A stretch of 64,000 nucleotides of DNA from Hoyosella altamirensis (GCF_014191505.1 NZ_JACHWS010000003.1:1-64000), one strand, 5' to 3'; counted from the stretch's first letter, positions 28,688 through 38,363 are shown. A program made the numbers and translations. The notes: generated by a model not told the origin, from the letters alone.

Positions 28688-28921
28688 CTATTGCGAGCGC
28701 ATACGCTCGTAGATCTTTTTGCACTCCGGGCACACTGGCGATCCGGGTTTGGGTGACCGTGTTACGGGGAATACTTCTCCGCATAACGCCACGACGTAGT
28801 TTCCTGTCACAGCACTTTCTGTAATCTTGTCCTTACGCACGTAGTGGAAGAACTTGGGTACATCGTCGCCGGTTGTCTCGTCCGTCCGCGTATCGGGACG
28901 TTCCTTGGTTTCGGTGCTCAC
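28688..28921 (-). CDS. DUF3039 family protein
   Basis: 77 residues. FFHYVRKDKITESAVTGNYVVALCGEVFPVTRSPKPGSPVCPECKKIYE is the DUF3039 core with a C...C-x2-C zinc-knuckle-like set. It is a short soluble protein conserved in actinobacteria with unknown function. It diverges from the DUF3099 gene, with 71 bases between starts. Confidence 0.85.
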   Translation of the reverse strand: MSTETKERPDTRTDETTGDDVPKFFHYVRKDKITESAVTGNYVVALCGEVFPVTRSPKPGSPVCPECKKIYERMRSQ

Positions 28922-28992
28922 ATTTCAATAATGCCGTACTCGGATTCGAGGCCGAAGTGGCTTCGTTCTCACCGGAGTGGGAGAGTAGAAGC

Positions 28993-29394
28993 ATGACGAA
29001 TCATCCGCGCAGTTCCCAGGGCGGATTCTTCACCGGGGACGAATCCACGGCGAAGGCATTTGGCAAGCCTTCCAAACCGTTGCTGATCACGGGCGCAACA
29101 GAGTCGTTCGAACAGCAGCACCGGGCCAGAGTGCGGAAATACACGATTCTCATGTCGTTCCGCATCCCCGCTTTGATACTTGCGGCGATCGCCTACTCGG
29201 TCACGGGCACTGGCTGGGTCCCCCTCCTCATCGTTGCGCTGTCGATCCCTCTTCCATGGGTCGCTGTTCTCATCGCCAACGACCGTCCGCCTCGGCGGAA
29301 AGGTGAACCAGACCGCTACGACGCGCGCAGGCGCGCCATCAAAGAGGAGCAGCGCGCGATCGAACAGCAAAAGCACGAGACAATCGACGGGTGA
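28993..29394 (+). CDS. DUF3099 membrane protein
   Basis: 133 residues from ATG 28993; the frame is open further upstream but into the divergent promoter. LLITGATESFEQQHRARVRKY is the DUF3099 signature, followed by two transmembrane helices (about residues 54-71 and 76-95) and a charged basic tail. Function is unknown. Its TGA overlaps the GTG of the following methyltransferase, so the two are coupled. Confidence 0.82.
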   Translation: MTNHPRSSQGGFFTGDESTAKAFGKPSKPLLITGATESFEQQHRARVRKYTILMSFRIPALILAAIAYSVTGTGWVPLLIVALSIPLPWVAVLIANDRPPRRKGEPDRYDARRRAIKEEQRAIEQQKHETIDG

Positions 29395-30917
29395 CGCACG
29401 ACAACACCACTGCGGTCTGGACCACGCTGCGCGAAATCTTTGAGAGCATCAGCTTCACTGCCGACGGCGTGATCGAGGTCCTAGGCGACTCCGGCCTCGC
29501 TGCGCTCGACCGGGGCGAGCCGGGAGCAGTCCGCCGATACTGCCGTGATGCCGGGCAACTCGGGTTGCTGATCAGGTACTTCATGCTCGGCGATCCGCTG
29601 CCCGCAGACGATGTCGTGCACGCCCTCGCCCCGCTTAGTGCGAGTGAGCTGATTCATGCGGGCCTTTTCGCGCCGAACGAGGCGGGGGTTGCGGAATCAC
29701 CAGTCGATATCCGTCCACTCGACACCGGCAGCGGTACGCGGTGGATCGTGTCGGACTTCGACGCGTCGATGAGCGATCGTGAACTGAGTACGGACCACGT
29801 CCTCGGCGTCGGTGCAGCTTCCCTGTCTCTTCTGAGGGCAACCCCGACATGGCCCGCAGAGCGAGTCCTCGATCTTGGCACTGGCTGCGGGATTCAGGCA
29901 GTCCACGCGGCAACCTACGCGGGCTCGGTCATCGCCACCGACATCAGTGCCCGCTCGCTGCGTCTCGCTGAAGCAACATTCGCGCTCAACAACATCGATG
30001 TCGACATGCGCGCTGGCTCATGGTTCGACCCCGTCGAGGGTGAGCTCTTCGATCAGATCGTCGCGAATCCGCCCTTCGTAGTCAGCGGACCGTCCGTGGA
30101 ACTCACCTACCGAGATTCGGGTCTGGAGCTCGACGGTGCGAGCGCTTTGGTGGTCCAGAAGAGCGTCGAGCATCTGCGCCCCGGCGGCACTGCCGCTCTG
30201 CTCGCATCCTGGGTACATCAAGAGGGCGCTGATTGGCGTGCCCGTGTAGCGTCCTGGCTGCCAGACGAGGGTGTAGACGCTTGGTTCGTGCAGCGGGACA
30301 TCGCCGACAAGGATCTCTATGTCTCCACCTGGCTCCGTGATACCGACGTTGACCTGCGCACTCCAGCAGGGATCGCTCGCCAGGAACAGTGGCTGACACA
30401 TCTCGACCATGCAGGGGTCGATGCGATCGGTTTCGGGTTCGTCTTCCTCCGGCGAACCGACGCACCTTCCGACATTCTTTGCGAGGACCTGCGCCACTCG
30501 TTCGACGACCCTCTCGGCAACGAAGCTTCTCAATATCTGCAGCGTGTCGCGTGGCTGCGAACACATGACCTGCTGGCCGCACGTCTGGCCCTGAACCCCA
30601 GTAGCGCACTCGAACGAGTTTCGGTGCCGGGGGCAGACGGCTGGGATTCAGTGGTGACACGCATTCACCGCACGGAAGGTCCTCGCTGGCAGCACGAGAT
30701 AGACGATCTCGGTGTGATGCTGCTATCGGGTCTGCGCGGCGATGAGGGCCTGCCCTTCGGCGACGTGCTCGAACTGCTTGCGGCCACCACTGACGAGCCT
30801 TCGGAGGAAATAGTCGCCAGCGGCCTCGCGCTCGCGGAAGCGCTAATCCGGCACGGCATCGTTCTCCCTGCCGAAATGCGGAACCGCTTTTCCTCAAACC
30901 AAGATGGAGCCGCATGA
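29391..30917 (+). CDS. Class I SAM-dependent methyltransferase with NPPF motif
   Basis: 508 residues in three parts. An N-terminal helical domain of about 150 residues is followed by a Rossmann methyltransferase domain with VLDLGTGCGIQAVHAA (SAM site), ATDISARSLRLAEATF and NPPFVVSG. A C-terminal domain of about 200 residues is specific to actinobacteria. NPPF/NPPY methyltransferases modify amino groups, for example glutamine of release factors or exocyclic N of bases, so it is likely an RNA or protein N-methyltransferase. The target is unknown. The GTG overlaps the upstream stop and the stop overlaps dtd. Confidence 0.8.
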   Translation: MTHDNTTAVWTTLREIFESISFTADGVIEVLGDSGLAALDRGEPGAVRRYCRDAGQLGLLIRYFMLGDPLPADDVVHALAPLSASELIHAGLFAPNEAGVAESPVDIRPLDTGSGTRWIVSDFDASMSDRELSTDHVLGVGAASLSLLRATPTWPAERVLDLGTGCGIQAVHAATYAGSVIATDISARSLRLAEATFALNNIDVDMRAGSWFDPVEGELFDQIVANPPFVVSGPSVELTYRDSGLELDGASALVVQKSVEHLRPGGTAALLASWVHQEGADWRARVASWLPDEGVDAWFVQRDIADKDLYVSTWLRDTDVDLRTPAGIARQEQWLTHLDHAGVDAIGFGFVFLRRTDAPSDILCEDLRHSFDDPLGNEASQYLQRVAWLRTHDLLAARLALNPSSALERVSVPGADGWDSVVTRIHRTEGPRWQHEIDDLGVMLLSGLRGDEGLPFGDVLELLAATTDEPSEEIVASGLALAEALIRHGIVLPAEMRNRFSSNQDGAA

Positions 30918-31339
30918 TCGCCGTCATTTCCCGTGTCACTCGAGCGTCTGTGACCGTGGCGGGCGACGTGGTAGGCGAAATTCAGTCACCTGGTTTGCTG
31001 GTACTGCTCGGTGTGGCACGCGACGACGGGCCGGCGCAGGTTTCGATCATGGCGCGCAAGATCGCCGAACTGCGAATACTCCGCGACGAGAAATGCGCGC
31101 TCGACATCGGGGCGCCGATCTTGCTGGTGAGCCAGTTCACGCTACTGGGAAACACGAAGAAGGGCCGCCGTCCATCCTGGGTCGCCGCCGCGGCACCGGA
31201 CGAAGCTTCGCAGCGTTACAGCGAAGTCTCCCAGGCGCTGCAGGCACAGGGCCTGAAAGTCGAGCATGGGGAGTTTGGCGCCGACATGGCGGTCGAGTCT
31301 GTCAACGACGGGCCGTTTACCGTACTCGTGCACACCTGA
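30914..31339 (+). CDS. dtd: D-aminoacyl-tRNA deacylase
   Basis: 141 residues. It removes D-amino acids, and glycine, mischarged on tRNA. Visible are the N-terminal VISRVTRASVTV, the catalytic SQFTLLGNTKKGRRPSW, and the C-terminal SVNDGPFTV carrying the Gly-Pro active-site motif. Length matches the family. It overlaps the methyltransferase by 4 bases (ATGA), so the DUF3099-methyltransferase-dtd genes form one coupled operon. Confidence 0.92.
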   Translation: MIAVISRVTRASVTVAGDVVGEIQSPGLLVLLGVARDDGPAQVSIMARKIAELRILRDEKCALDIGAPILLVSQFTLLGNTKKGRRPSWVAAAAPDEASQRYSEVSQALQAQGLKVEHGEFGADMAVESVNDGPFTVLVHT

Positions 31340-31457
31340 GTCGCTCAGCTCCGCAACTAGCCAGTAACTTTGGTTCCCCCGAGGGCGCCATTCTCAGCAA
31401 CTTCTCAGTTCCGTGGAAGATCAACGCAGGTCAGCGTCGCCGCACGCGAGAACGCCC

Positions 31458-31485
31458 GGGAACTATTTCCGGGGTGCCGGCCGTT
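31458..31485 (+). promoter_or_regulatory. ECF-sigma-type promoter for sigB
   Basis: GGGAAC at 31458-31463 and CGTT at 31482-31485, separated by 18 bases, match the -35/-10 pattern used by SigE/SigH-class ECF sigma factors in mycobacteria. The sigB ATG is 35 bases downstream. In M. tuberculosis sigB is transcribed by such sigma factors under envelope and oxidative stress; the same control is inferred here. Confidence 0.65.
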
Positions 31486-31520
31486 GTTGTTATGTACGGC
31501 AACCGATGAGGAGGCACGCA

Positions 31521-32504
31521 ATGACCAGCCCCGCGACCACTCGCCGCAGGAATGGAGCTACGGATCTCACCGCAGCTGAGCTTGATTCGCAAAGCCCCGC
31601 CGCTGACCTCGTTCGTGTCTATCTCAATGGTATCGGGCGCACAGCACTCCTGACGGCCGCGGACGAAGTAGAGCTGGCGAAGCGCATCGAAGCAGGCCTC
31701 TACGCGACACATATTCTGCAGACTGCACCGAAGCTGACTCCTGCGAAGAAGCGGGATCTCGCCTACATCGTGCGTGACGGGCAGAAGGCGCGCAGCCATC
31801 TGCTCGAAGCGAACCTCCGTCTCGTCGTCTCACTAGCGAAGCGATACACCGGCCGCGGAATGCCATTGCTGGATCTCATCCAGGAAGGCAACCTCGGGCT
31901 AATTCGTGCGATGGAGAAGTTCGATTACGCGAAGGGCTTCAAGTTCTCGACATACGCAACGTGGTGGATCCGGCAGGCCATCACCCGTGGCATGGCCGAT
32001 CAGAGCCGCACCATCCGGCTCCCAGTACACCTTGTCGAGCAGGTCAACAAGCTCGCTCGCATCAAGCGTGAGCTGCATCAGCAACTCGGGCGCGAAGCCA
32101 CAGAAGCAGAACTCGCGCGGGAATCTGGAATCCCGCAGGAGAAGATCCAGGATCTCCTCGACCACAGCCGCGATCCAGTGAGTCTCGATATGCCCGTCGG
32201 AAATGACGAAGAGGCTCCGCTTGGCGACTTCATCGAGGACTCCGATGCGACTGACGCGGAGACCGCAGTGATCACCAGACTGCTGCACAGCGACATCCGC
32301 ACGGTGCTCGCAACCCTCGATGAGCGGGAGCGCCAGGTCATCACATTCCGCTATGGGTTAGAGGATGGCCAGCCTCGCACACTCGATCAGATCGGCCGGA
32401 TCTTCGGCCTCTCACGCGAGCGGGTCCGCCAGATCGAACGCGAAGTGATGACGAAGCTGCGCCAGGGCGATCGCGCGGAGAAGCTGCGCGGCTACGCGTC
32501 ATAA
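31521..32504 (+). CDS. sigB: Group 2 sigma factor SigB
   Basis: 327 residues from ATG 31521, with GAGGAGG upstream. It lacks the long SigA N-terminus. Region 1.2 is [21 protein letters not shown], region 2 [17 protein letters not shown] with [17 protein letters not shown], and region 4 ends in [20 protein letters not shown]. It is a non-essential, stress-induced relative of SigA that recognises similar promoters. A hairpin terminator follows. Position before ideR is conserved in Mycobacteriales, though Pat and AcuC genes intervene here. Confidence 0.95.
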   Translation: MTSPATTRRRNGATDLTAAELDSQSPAADLVRVYLNGIGRTALLTAADEVELAKRIEAGLYATHILQTAPKLTPAKKRDLAYIVRDGQKARSHLLEANLRLVVSLAKRYTGRGMPLLDLIQEGNLGLIRAMEKFDYAKGFKFSTYATWWIRQAITRGMADQSRTIRLPVHLVEQVNKLARIKRELHQQLGREATEAELARESGIPQEKIQDLLDHSRDPVSLDMPVGNDEEAPLGDFIEDSDATDAETAVITRLLHSDIRTVLATLDERERQVITFRYGLEDGQPRTLDQIGRIFGLSRERVRQIEREVMTKLRQGDRAEKLRGYAS

Positions 32505-32516
32505 GCACATGTTCAC

Positions 32517-32553
32517 GGCGCGGGACAGACTTGTCGGGAGTCTGGCCCGCGCC
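32517..32553. terminator. Bidirectional hairpin between sigB and pat
   Basis: GGCGCGGG (32517-32524) pairs with CCCGCGCC (32546-32553), then one mismatch, then CAGACT/AGTCTG, loop of 7. It lies 12 bases after the sigB stop and 9 bases beyond the convergent pat stop. Confidence 0.8.
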
Positions 32554-32562
32554 TTCGTTTCT

Positions 32563-35259
32563 CTATCGCAGGCGCCGCGCACCCGCTGCGTTATCGAGGT
32601 CAAGGTAAGCGACCTCCCTGCCGATGCGTATTTGGGCACCGATGACAGACGCCTCGTCCGGTGCCGCGAGCACCGGGTGAAACAGCAGTTCCCGCACCTC
32701 CGGCAGATCGACCGCGAGCGCCGACACACGCTGAGCCAGTTCGACGAGTGCAGCTTTGTCCGCCGGCGGCGCACCACGGATACCGTCGAGCAGCGGCGAG
32801 GCTTTCGGCGCATTGATGAGGGCGCTGGCTGCTTCTTCGGTGAGCGGCGGCACCTGATACGCGCGGTCGCCGACTAATTCGGAGATCACGCCCGCGAGCC
32901 CAAAAGTGATGAGGGTGCCGAATGAAGGGTCATCCTGGAGGCCCAGCGTGCAGCCGATACCTTTCGCAGCCATCTTTTGCACCCGCACCATAGACGAACC
33001 AGTGATCTCGGAAATTGCTTCATACGCCAGGCGCACCGAGGTTTCCCTCGTGAGATCAAGGCGAACCCCAAGCAGATCAGTTCGGTACTGCCACTGCTCG
33101 CCGACCGCTTTGACGGCGACGGGAAAACCCAGTTCAGCTGCGGCCGCGATTGCCTCGTCCGGACTATGGACGTCGCGGAACTGGACAACCTCGATTCCGT
33201 AGCATTCGAGCAGGCGGTTGGTTTCCTCGTCAGTGAGCCAGCGGTGACCTGAGACCGGCAGCCAGCTCCGGATCATGTCTCGGGCCTTGTCAGGGTCCAT
33301 CCGCTCCGGTCGCACGACTTTCGATATCGGCTGACTCCGCCACCGCGAGTACCGCCATGCGCGCGCGAGCGCCGTCACAGCCCGCTCGGGGCCAGGGTAC
33401 GAGGGTACGGAACCGCGCAGCGGCGCACCGCTGTCATCAAGAACAGCGAGTTCGTTTGGGATGCCTTCGCTGCCCAGGAAGGTTGTCAGCAATGGTTTTG
33501 CCGCTCCCCTCGCCGTTTCGCGCAGCGCTGCCGCGTACGGCTCCGCTGGCACCGCGACGGGCGGTACGAAAACCGCGATTACAGCGTCGACGTCATCGGC
33601 CCCTAGGGCCGCGGAGATCGCGCTCGCAAATTCGGAGGGCGTTGCGTGCGGTCCGACGTCAACCGGGTCTGCAGCGTCGAGTCCTTCACCGCGCGCCGCG
33701 TCGACGGTGAGGACGCCGAGAGCAGTCGAGTTCCCGACCACGGCCACGCGCGGCCCGCCCGGCAGCGGCTGGTAGCCGAACAACAACGCGCAGTCGAAAA
33801 GGTCGGAGATACTCGCGACCTGCACAACGCCAGTTTGTTCGAACAGGGCCGACACGCTCGACTCATCAAGCGCGACGCCCGTTGCGGCCAGCGCGAACGG
33901 TGCAGCATGTCGCCCACTTTTCACGGCGACAACCGGCTTGCTTCGAGCGACGCGACGAGCGATGCGGGAAAACTTCCGAGGGTTACCGAAGCTTTCCAGG
34001 TACAGCAGGACCACGTCGGTTTCAGGATCAGAATCCCAGTATTGGAGCAGGTCGTTTCCCGAGAGGTCGGCGCGGTTTCCCGCTGAGACGAAGGTGGACA
34101 ACCCGAGCTGGCGGCGCCGCGCGGTATCAAGGATTGCGATGCCGAGAGCGCCGGACTGGCAGAAGAACCCGATTCGCCCCCGCGGGGGCAAGATGGGCAC
34201 CAGGGACGCATTCATCGCGACAGCTGGGTCAGTGTTGGCAACGCCGAGCGCGTTCGGGCCGATGACGCGCATCCCGTGCGCTCGCGCCGACTGCACGAGG
34301 CGACGTTCAGCCTCGACACCATCGAGGCTGGCCTCACTGAACCCCGCCGACACGACTACCAGCGCTTTGACTCGTTTCGCGAGGCAATCGTCAAGCACTT
34401 CATCGATGGCGGGCGCTGGCACGGCAACCACGGCGAGATCCACCTCATCCGGGATATCGCGCACCGTCGGATAGGCGCGCACGCCTCGAACAGACACCCG
34501 GTCCGGATGGACAGGAAACACCGGACCTGTGAACCCCGCGGCAAGCAGGTTCTGCAGAACCGCGCCACCCACTTTCGACGGATCGGTCGATGCGCCGATG
34601 ACGGCGATCGACCCTGGGTGCAGCACGTTGCGGACGCTGCGCGCCTCCGACATGCGTTCCCGCGAATCACGGACGGTGAAACGCGCCTCTGTTGGATCGA
34701 TGTCGAACGCCAGGTGGGCGATGCTCCCGTCGTAGCTGCGTGAGACTTCATATCCAGCTTCTTTGAACACCGCGATCATGCCGCGGTTCTCCGCAAGCAC
34801 TTCAGCCTCGAACCGCGTTATGCCGTTCTGTGCTGCCGCGTCGGCGAGGTGCTCGAGCAGAATCGAACCAAGACCTCGGCCCTGGTGTGCATCGGCAATG
34901 ACGAAAGCTACCTCAGCGGATTTGTCAGTCCCCGAGTAGTGGAGGCTTTCGTACAGGCCGACGCCGATGATGTCATCACCGAGTATGAGTACGAACGAGA
35001 CGCGATCGCGATGGTCGACGTTCGTGAAATGCTTGACGTCGCGATCAGACATTCGCGGGTACGGACCAAAGTAGCGAAGGTAGCGTGTCCGCTCTGAAAG
35101 GCCCGCGTGGAAACGGACAAGCGCATCGCTGTCAGCGGGAGTGATTGGGCGCAGGTGTACCACGCCACCGTCAGAGGCGAGAACGTCCGCTTCCCAGCTG
35201 ACCGGATAAGACGGTGGTGGTTTGTGATTTCCGGGGAGGTTCTCAGTCACGTGGGTCAT
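32563..35259 (-). CDS. pat: Protein lysine acetyltransferase: GNAT fused to NDP-forming acyl-CoA synthetase-like domains
   Basis: 898 residues from ATG 35259. Residues about 25-190 form a GNAT domain with acetyl-CoA loop DAHQGRGLGSILLEHL. Then follow a CoA-binding domain (VLHPGSIAVIGASTDPSKVGG), a succinyl-CoA ligase-like domain (FFCQSGALGIAILD), and an ATP-grasp domain from LTDEETNRLLECYGIEVV. N-terminal GNAT order matches the Streptomyces PatA type, opposite to Salmonella Pat. In the ATP-grasp part the usual HKxDxGGV block reads YRTDLLGV, so the synthetase activity is probably lost and the domain senses ligands (inference). The start overlaps the acuC stop by 17 bases. Likely acetylates and inactivates acyl-CoA synthetases. 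Confidence 0.85.
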   Translation of the reverse strand: MTHVTENLPGNHKPPPSYPVSWEADVLASDGGVVHLRPITPADSDALVRFHAGLSERTRYLRYFGPYPRMSDRDVKHFTNVDHRDRVSFVLILGDDIIGVGLYESLHYSGTDKSAEVAFVIADAHQGRGLGSILLEHLADAAAQNGITRFEAEVLAENRGMIAVFKEAGYEVSRSYDGSIAHLAFDIDPTEARFTVRDSRERMSEARSVRNVLHPGSIAVIGASTDPSKVGGAVLQNLLAAGFTGPVFPVHPDRVSVRGVRAYPTVRDIPDEVDLAVVAVPAPAIDEVLDDCLAKRVKALVVVSAGFSEASLDGVEAERRLVQSARAHGMRVIGPNALGVANTDPAVAMNASLVPILPPRGRIGFFCQSGALGIAILDTARRRQLGLSTFVSAGNRADLSGNDLLQYWDSDPETDVVLLYLESFGNPRKFSRIARRVARSKPVVAVKSGRHAAPFALAATGVALDESSVSALFEQTGVVQVASISDLFDCALLFGYQPLPGGPRVAVVGNSTALGVLTVDAARGEGLDAADPVDVGPHATPSEFASAISAALGADDVDAVIAVFVPPVAVPAEPYAAALRETARGAAKPLLTTFLGSEGIPNELAVLDDSGAPLRGSVPSYPGPERAVTALARAWRYSRWRSQPISKVVRPERMDPDKARDMIRSWLPVSGHRWLTDEETNRLLECYGIEVVQFRDVHSPDEAIAAAAELGFPVAVKAVGEQWQYRTDLLGVRLDLTRETSVRLAYEAISEITGSSMVRVQKMAAKGIGCTLGLQDDPSFGTLITFGLAGVISELVGDRAYQVPPLTEEAASALINAPKASPLLDGIRGAPPADKAALVELAQRVSALAVDLPEVRELLFHPVLAAPDEASVIGAQIRIGREVAYLDLDNAAGARRLR

Positions 35260-36499
35260 CCGGGTCGAGGCCAAGCAGCGGGAAAACTGCACGACGGGTT
35301 TCGAGAATTGCGGTATCAATTCGCGCTAGTTCACGTTCGGCGCTCGGGGGCCCGGTAACCGGCGCGACCACGGAGCCGCTCCACCGGTCAAATTCCACTC
35401 TGCCCTCATCGCCCATTCGCTCCGGTGGTCTGATGTCGGGCGCGAAACGCCTGGCCCGCTCTTTCCACGAGTCCGGTACCGCCGTCGCGGGATCGACATC
35501 GATCCCAGCGGCGAGCGCGATGAGATGCGTCCACGATCGTGGCACCACGCGGATCAGCCCGTATCCTCCGCCACCGACCGCGAGCCACCTTCCCTCACAA
35601 CATTCGTCCGCGAGGTCGCGCATGGCGCGGAATGCGAGCCGCTGGCCGTCGACTGTAAGTGCGAGGTCGGCGAGGGGGTCCTCGCGGTGCGTGTCCGCGC
35701 CGCACTGGCTCACGATGATTTGTGGCTCAAAGGCCCTGATGGCGCCGGGGACGATCGCATGGAATGCACGTAGCCAAAGTGAATCCGGAGTACCCGGCAG
35801 CATGGGCACATTGATCGATGTCCCCTCGGCCGCTCCGTCGCCCAATTCCGCTGGCCATCCGGTTCCCGGCCACAGGGTGGCGGGATGCTGATGCAGTGAA
35901 ATCGTCATAACCCTCGGGTCGTCGTAGAACGCGTGCTGGACGCCATCCCCGTGGTGAACATCGACATCGATGTACGCGATCCTGCTGTATCCATGCTCGA
36001 GCAGCCAGGAGATCGCGATCGCACAGTCGTTGTAAATGCAGAAGCCGGCGGCATAGTTGGGCATCGCATGGTGCATACCGCCCGCGATAGACACGACCCG
36101 CCGCGCCTGGCCTGACTGAATCTGCTGTGCGGCGGCCAGCGTGCCGCCAGCGACGATCATGCCTGCGTCATGCATCGCTGGGAAAACTGGATTGTCATCA
36201 TTGCCGAGCCCGTGCGCCAGGCCGATGACCCGGTTCTCCCGGTGCATGCCCGAATCTGGCGCCGACACTTTCTGCACGGCAGCGAGATATGCGGGCGTGT
36301 GGATTCGGAGCAACTCTTGCTCCGAGGAACGATCCGGACGGATTATTTCGCTTTCCGCCAGAATTCCAAGGGACTCAGCCAATTCGATTGTCAGCTCAAG
36401 GCGGAGCGGGTTCATCGGGTGCGAATCGCTGAGCCGGTAGCTGAGGAACTCCGGCGTCCAGATGACGCTGTGCGGAACGGGTTCCGGGTGCTGCCTCAT
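35243..36499 (-). CDS. acuC: AcuC-type protein deacetylase (histone deacetylase fold)
   Basis: 418 residues from ATG 36499 (GGAGG just upstream). Class I HDAC fold: SHPMNPLRLELTIEL near the start, GGMHHAMPNYAAGFCIYND with the catalytic His pair, and the zinc site YIDVDVHHGDGVQHAFY. Then come QCGADTHREDPLADL and GGGGYG. AcuC reverses lysine acetylation of acetyl-CoA synthetase, so the overlap with pat gives an acetylation-deacetylation pair on one transcript. It is divergent from ideR, with 173 bases between starts. Confidence 0.92.
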   Translation of the reverse strand: MRQHPEPVPHSVIWTPEFLSYRLSDSHPMNPLRLELTIELAESLGILAESEIIRPDRSSEQELLRIHTPAYLAAVQKVSAPDSGMHRENRVIGLAHGLGNDDNPVFPAMHDAGMIVAGGTLAAAQQIQSGQARRVVSIAGGMHHAMPNYAAGFCIYNDCAIAISWLLEHGYSRIAYIDVDVHHGDGVQHAFYDDPRVMTISLHQHPATLWPGTGWPAELGDGAAEGTSINVPMLPGTPDSLWLRAFHAIVPGAIRAFEPQIIVSQCGADTHREDPLADLALTVDGQRLAFRAMRDLADECCEGRWLAVGGGGYGLIRVVPRSWTHLIALAAGIDVDPATAVPDSWKERARRFAPDIRPPERMGDEGRVEFDRWSGSVVAPVTGPPSAERELARIDTAILETRRAVFPLLGLDPDDPRD

Positions 36500-36672
36500 A
36501 GTCCTCCACGCTACTGCGCACTCGGGAATTGTGTGGCTTTCCGCACTGTTTCGCTGGGGGCACGACACGTGCACACGGCCTCCGTTAGCGGCACGTTGCG
36601 GCCCCAGGGCACCAGGAGCCCCCAGGAAGGTTGTGGTGAAGGTAAACTCGCGTTCGACAGAGGGGTGTGAGA

Positions 36673-37359
36673 GTGAGAGAACTAGTTGACACGACGGAGA
36701 TGTACCTCCGGACCGTCTACGAACTTGAGGAAGAGGGCGTGGTGCCGCTGCGCGCCCGCATTGCCGAGCGTCTAGAACAGAGTGGCCCAACTGTTAGTCA
36801 GACAGTCGCGCGTATGGAGCGTGATGGACTTCTGTCCGTCGCGGGAGATCGCCATCTCGAACTCACGCCCAAAGGGCGGGAACTCGCCGTCGCGGTCATG
36901 CGCAAGCACCGGCTGGCTGAACGGCTGCTCGTCGATGTCATTGGCCTGAGTTGGGAAAATGTGCATGCTGAGGCTTGCCGCTGGGAACACGTGATGAGCG
37001 AAGATGTGGAGCGGCGCCTCGTCTCGGTGCTGAACCATCCCACTACGTCTCCGTATGGCAACCCCATCCCCGGGCTTGAGATGCTCGGCCTCGATCTGCC
37101 ATTAGAGCAGGAGCCCGCACTAATCAGGCTGTCGGATATTCCGCAAGGCACGCCAGCGCATGTGATGATCCGGCGGCTCGCGGAACACGTCCAGGTCGAC
37201 ACCGAGTTGATCGCCAGGCTTCGCCACGCCGGTGTGGTCCCGAATGCTCGCATCACAGCGCAGGCATATCCGGGTGGAATCCGTATCACCACGCCAGGTC
37301 ATGAGGGTCTCGACATCGCTGATGACATGGCGCACGCAATCCAGGTGGAGAAGGTCTAG
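36673..37359 (+). CDS. ideR: Iron-dependent repressor IdeR/DtxR
   Basis: 228 residues from GTG 36673, giving MRELVDTTEMYLRTVYELEEEGV. A GTG at 36667 is also in frame, but AGAGGGG (36659-36665) is better spaced for 36673. The winged helix uses SGPTVSQTVARMERDGL for DNA recognition. The dimerisation domain has the metal-ligand block HRLAERLLVDVIGL, CRWEHVMSEDVE and HPTTSPYGNPIPG. The C-terminal SH3-like domain is present. With Fe2+ it represses siderophore genes and activates iron storage. galE follows after 3 bases, probably co-transcribed. Confidence 0.95.
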   Translation: MRELVDTTEMYLRTVYELEEEGVVPLRARIAERLEQSGPTVSQTVARMERDGLLSVAGDRHLELTPKGRELAVAVMRKHRLAERLLVDVIGLSWENVHAEACRWEHVMSEDVERRLVSVLNHPTTSPYGNPIPGLEMLGLDLPLEQEPALIRLSDIPQGTPAHVMIRRLAEHVQVDTELIARLRHAGVVPNARITAQAYPGGIRITTPGHEGLDIADDMAHAIQVEKV

Positions 37360-37362
37360 CCT

Positions 37363-38361
37363 GTGAATCTCCTCGTCACTGGCGGTGCCGGTTACGTAGG
37401 CAGCGTCTGCGCCACCGTGCTCCTAGAGCGGGGACATCGCGTTGTTGTCGTCGATGACTTGTCGACGGGAAACCGGGAAGCGGTACCCGAGGGTGCCGTA
37501 TTCGTGGAAGCGGATGCGGGCCAGGCCGCCGACGAGATCTTGAGTGGCGGATGTGGCGGCGGCCCCTTCGAAGGTGTGCTTCACTTCGCGGCGAGGTCAC
37601 TGGTCGGTGAGTCGGTCACCGAACCTGACCTCTACTGGCACGGAAATGTCGTCACCACATTGTCGATTCTCGATGCGATGCGCCGCCATTCAGTGCCCCG
37701 CCTGGTGTTCTCGTCGACCGCCGCAACCTACGGCGAACCTCCCACCGTACCGATCACGGAGGACTGTCCCACACAACCGACCAACCCCTACGGCGCTTCG
37801 AAGCTCGCCATCGACCATGCGATTACTTCGTACTGCAAAGCCTACGGGCTCGGTGCTACCAGCCTGCGCTACTTCAACGTTGCTGGGGCGTACCGCTCCG
37901 CTGGTGAGAATCGCGTCGTCGAGACGCACTTAATCCCGTTGATTTTGCAGGTAGCGATGGGTTTCCGGGAGAGCATCTCAGTGTTCGGTTCCGACTGGGA
38001 GACACGTGACGGTACGGCGGTACGGGACTACATTCACGTTCTGGATCTTGCTGAGGCTCACCTCCTGGCACTTGACGCATCCCAGCCCGGCAGGCATGGC
38101 ATCTATAACCTCGGCTCGGGCGAAGGGTTCACCGTTCGTGAGGTTATCGAAGCATGCCGCCGCGTGACCGGTCGTCCCATTCCCGCGAAAGATGCTCCAC
38201 GCAGGCCCGGTGACCCAGCCGTGCTTGTCGCGTCGAGTGACCGCGCGATTACAGAGCTGGGCTGGTCGCCGACACATACAGCGATCGACAAGATCGTCAG
38301 CGATGCGTGGGAGTTCACTCAGCAACTCGGCGATCGCGCACACGCCGCGCGGGCCTCCTAG
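37363..38361 (+). CDS. galE: UDP-glucose 4-epimerase
   Basis: 332 residues, GTG start 3 bases after ideR. NAD-binding GGAGYVG near residue 7, [14 protein letters not shown], the catalytic Ser-Thr in [11 protein letters not shown], and Tyr/Lys in [10 protein letters not shown] identify an extended SDR epimerase. [11 protein letters not shown] and the C-terminal [13 protein letters not shown] fit GalE. It interconverts UDP-glucose and UDP-galactose, supplying galactan of the arabinogalactan wall. It converges with the DUF4192 gene with only 2 bases between stops. Confidence 0.93.
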   Translation: MNLLVTGGAGYVGSVCATVLLERGHRVVVVDDLSTGNREAVPEGAVFVEADAGQAADEILSGGCGGGPFEGVLHFAARSLVGESVTEPDLYWHGNVVTTLSILDAMRRHSVPRLVFSSTAATYGEPPTVPITEDCPTQPTNPYGASKLAIDHAITSYCKAYGLGATSLRYFNVAGAYRSAGENRVVETHLIPLILQVAMGFRESISVFGSDWETRDGTAVRDYIHVLDLAEAHLLALDASQPGRHGIYNLGSGEGFTVREVIEACRRVTGRPIPAKDAPRRPGDPAVLVASSDRAITELGWSPTHTAIDKIVSDAWEFTQQLGDRAHAARAS

Positions 38362-38363
38362 CG

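Noticed and set aside
30103-30939. 278-codon - strand frame opposite the methyltransferase
   Set aside because: Antisense shadow rich in Arg; the + strand gene has SAM motifs and coupling on both ends.
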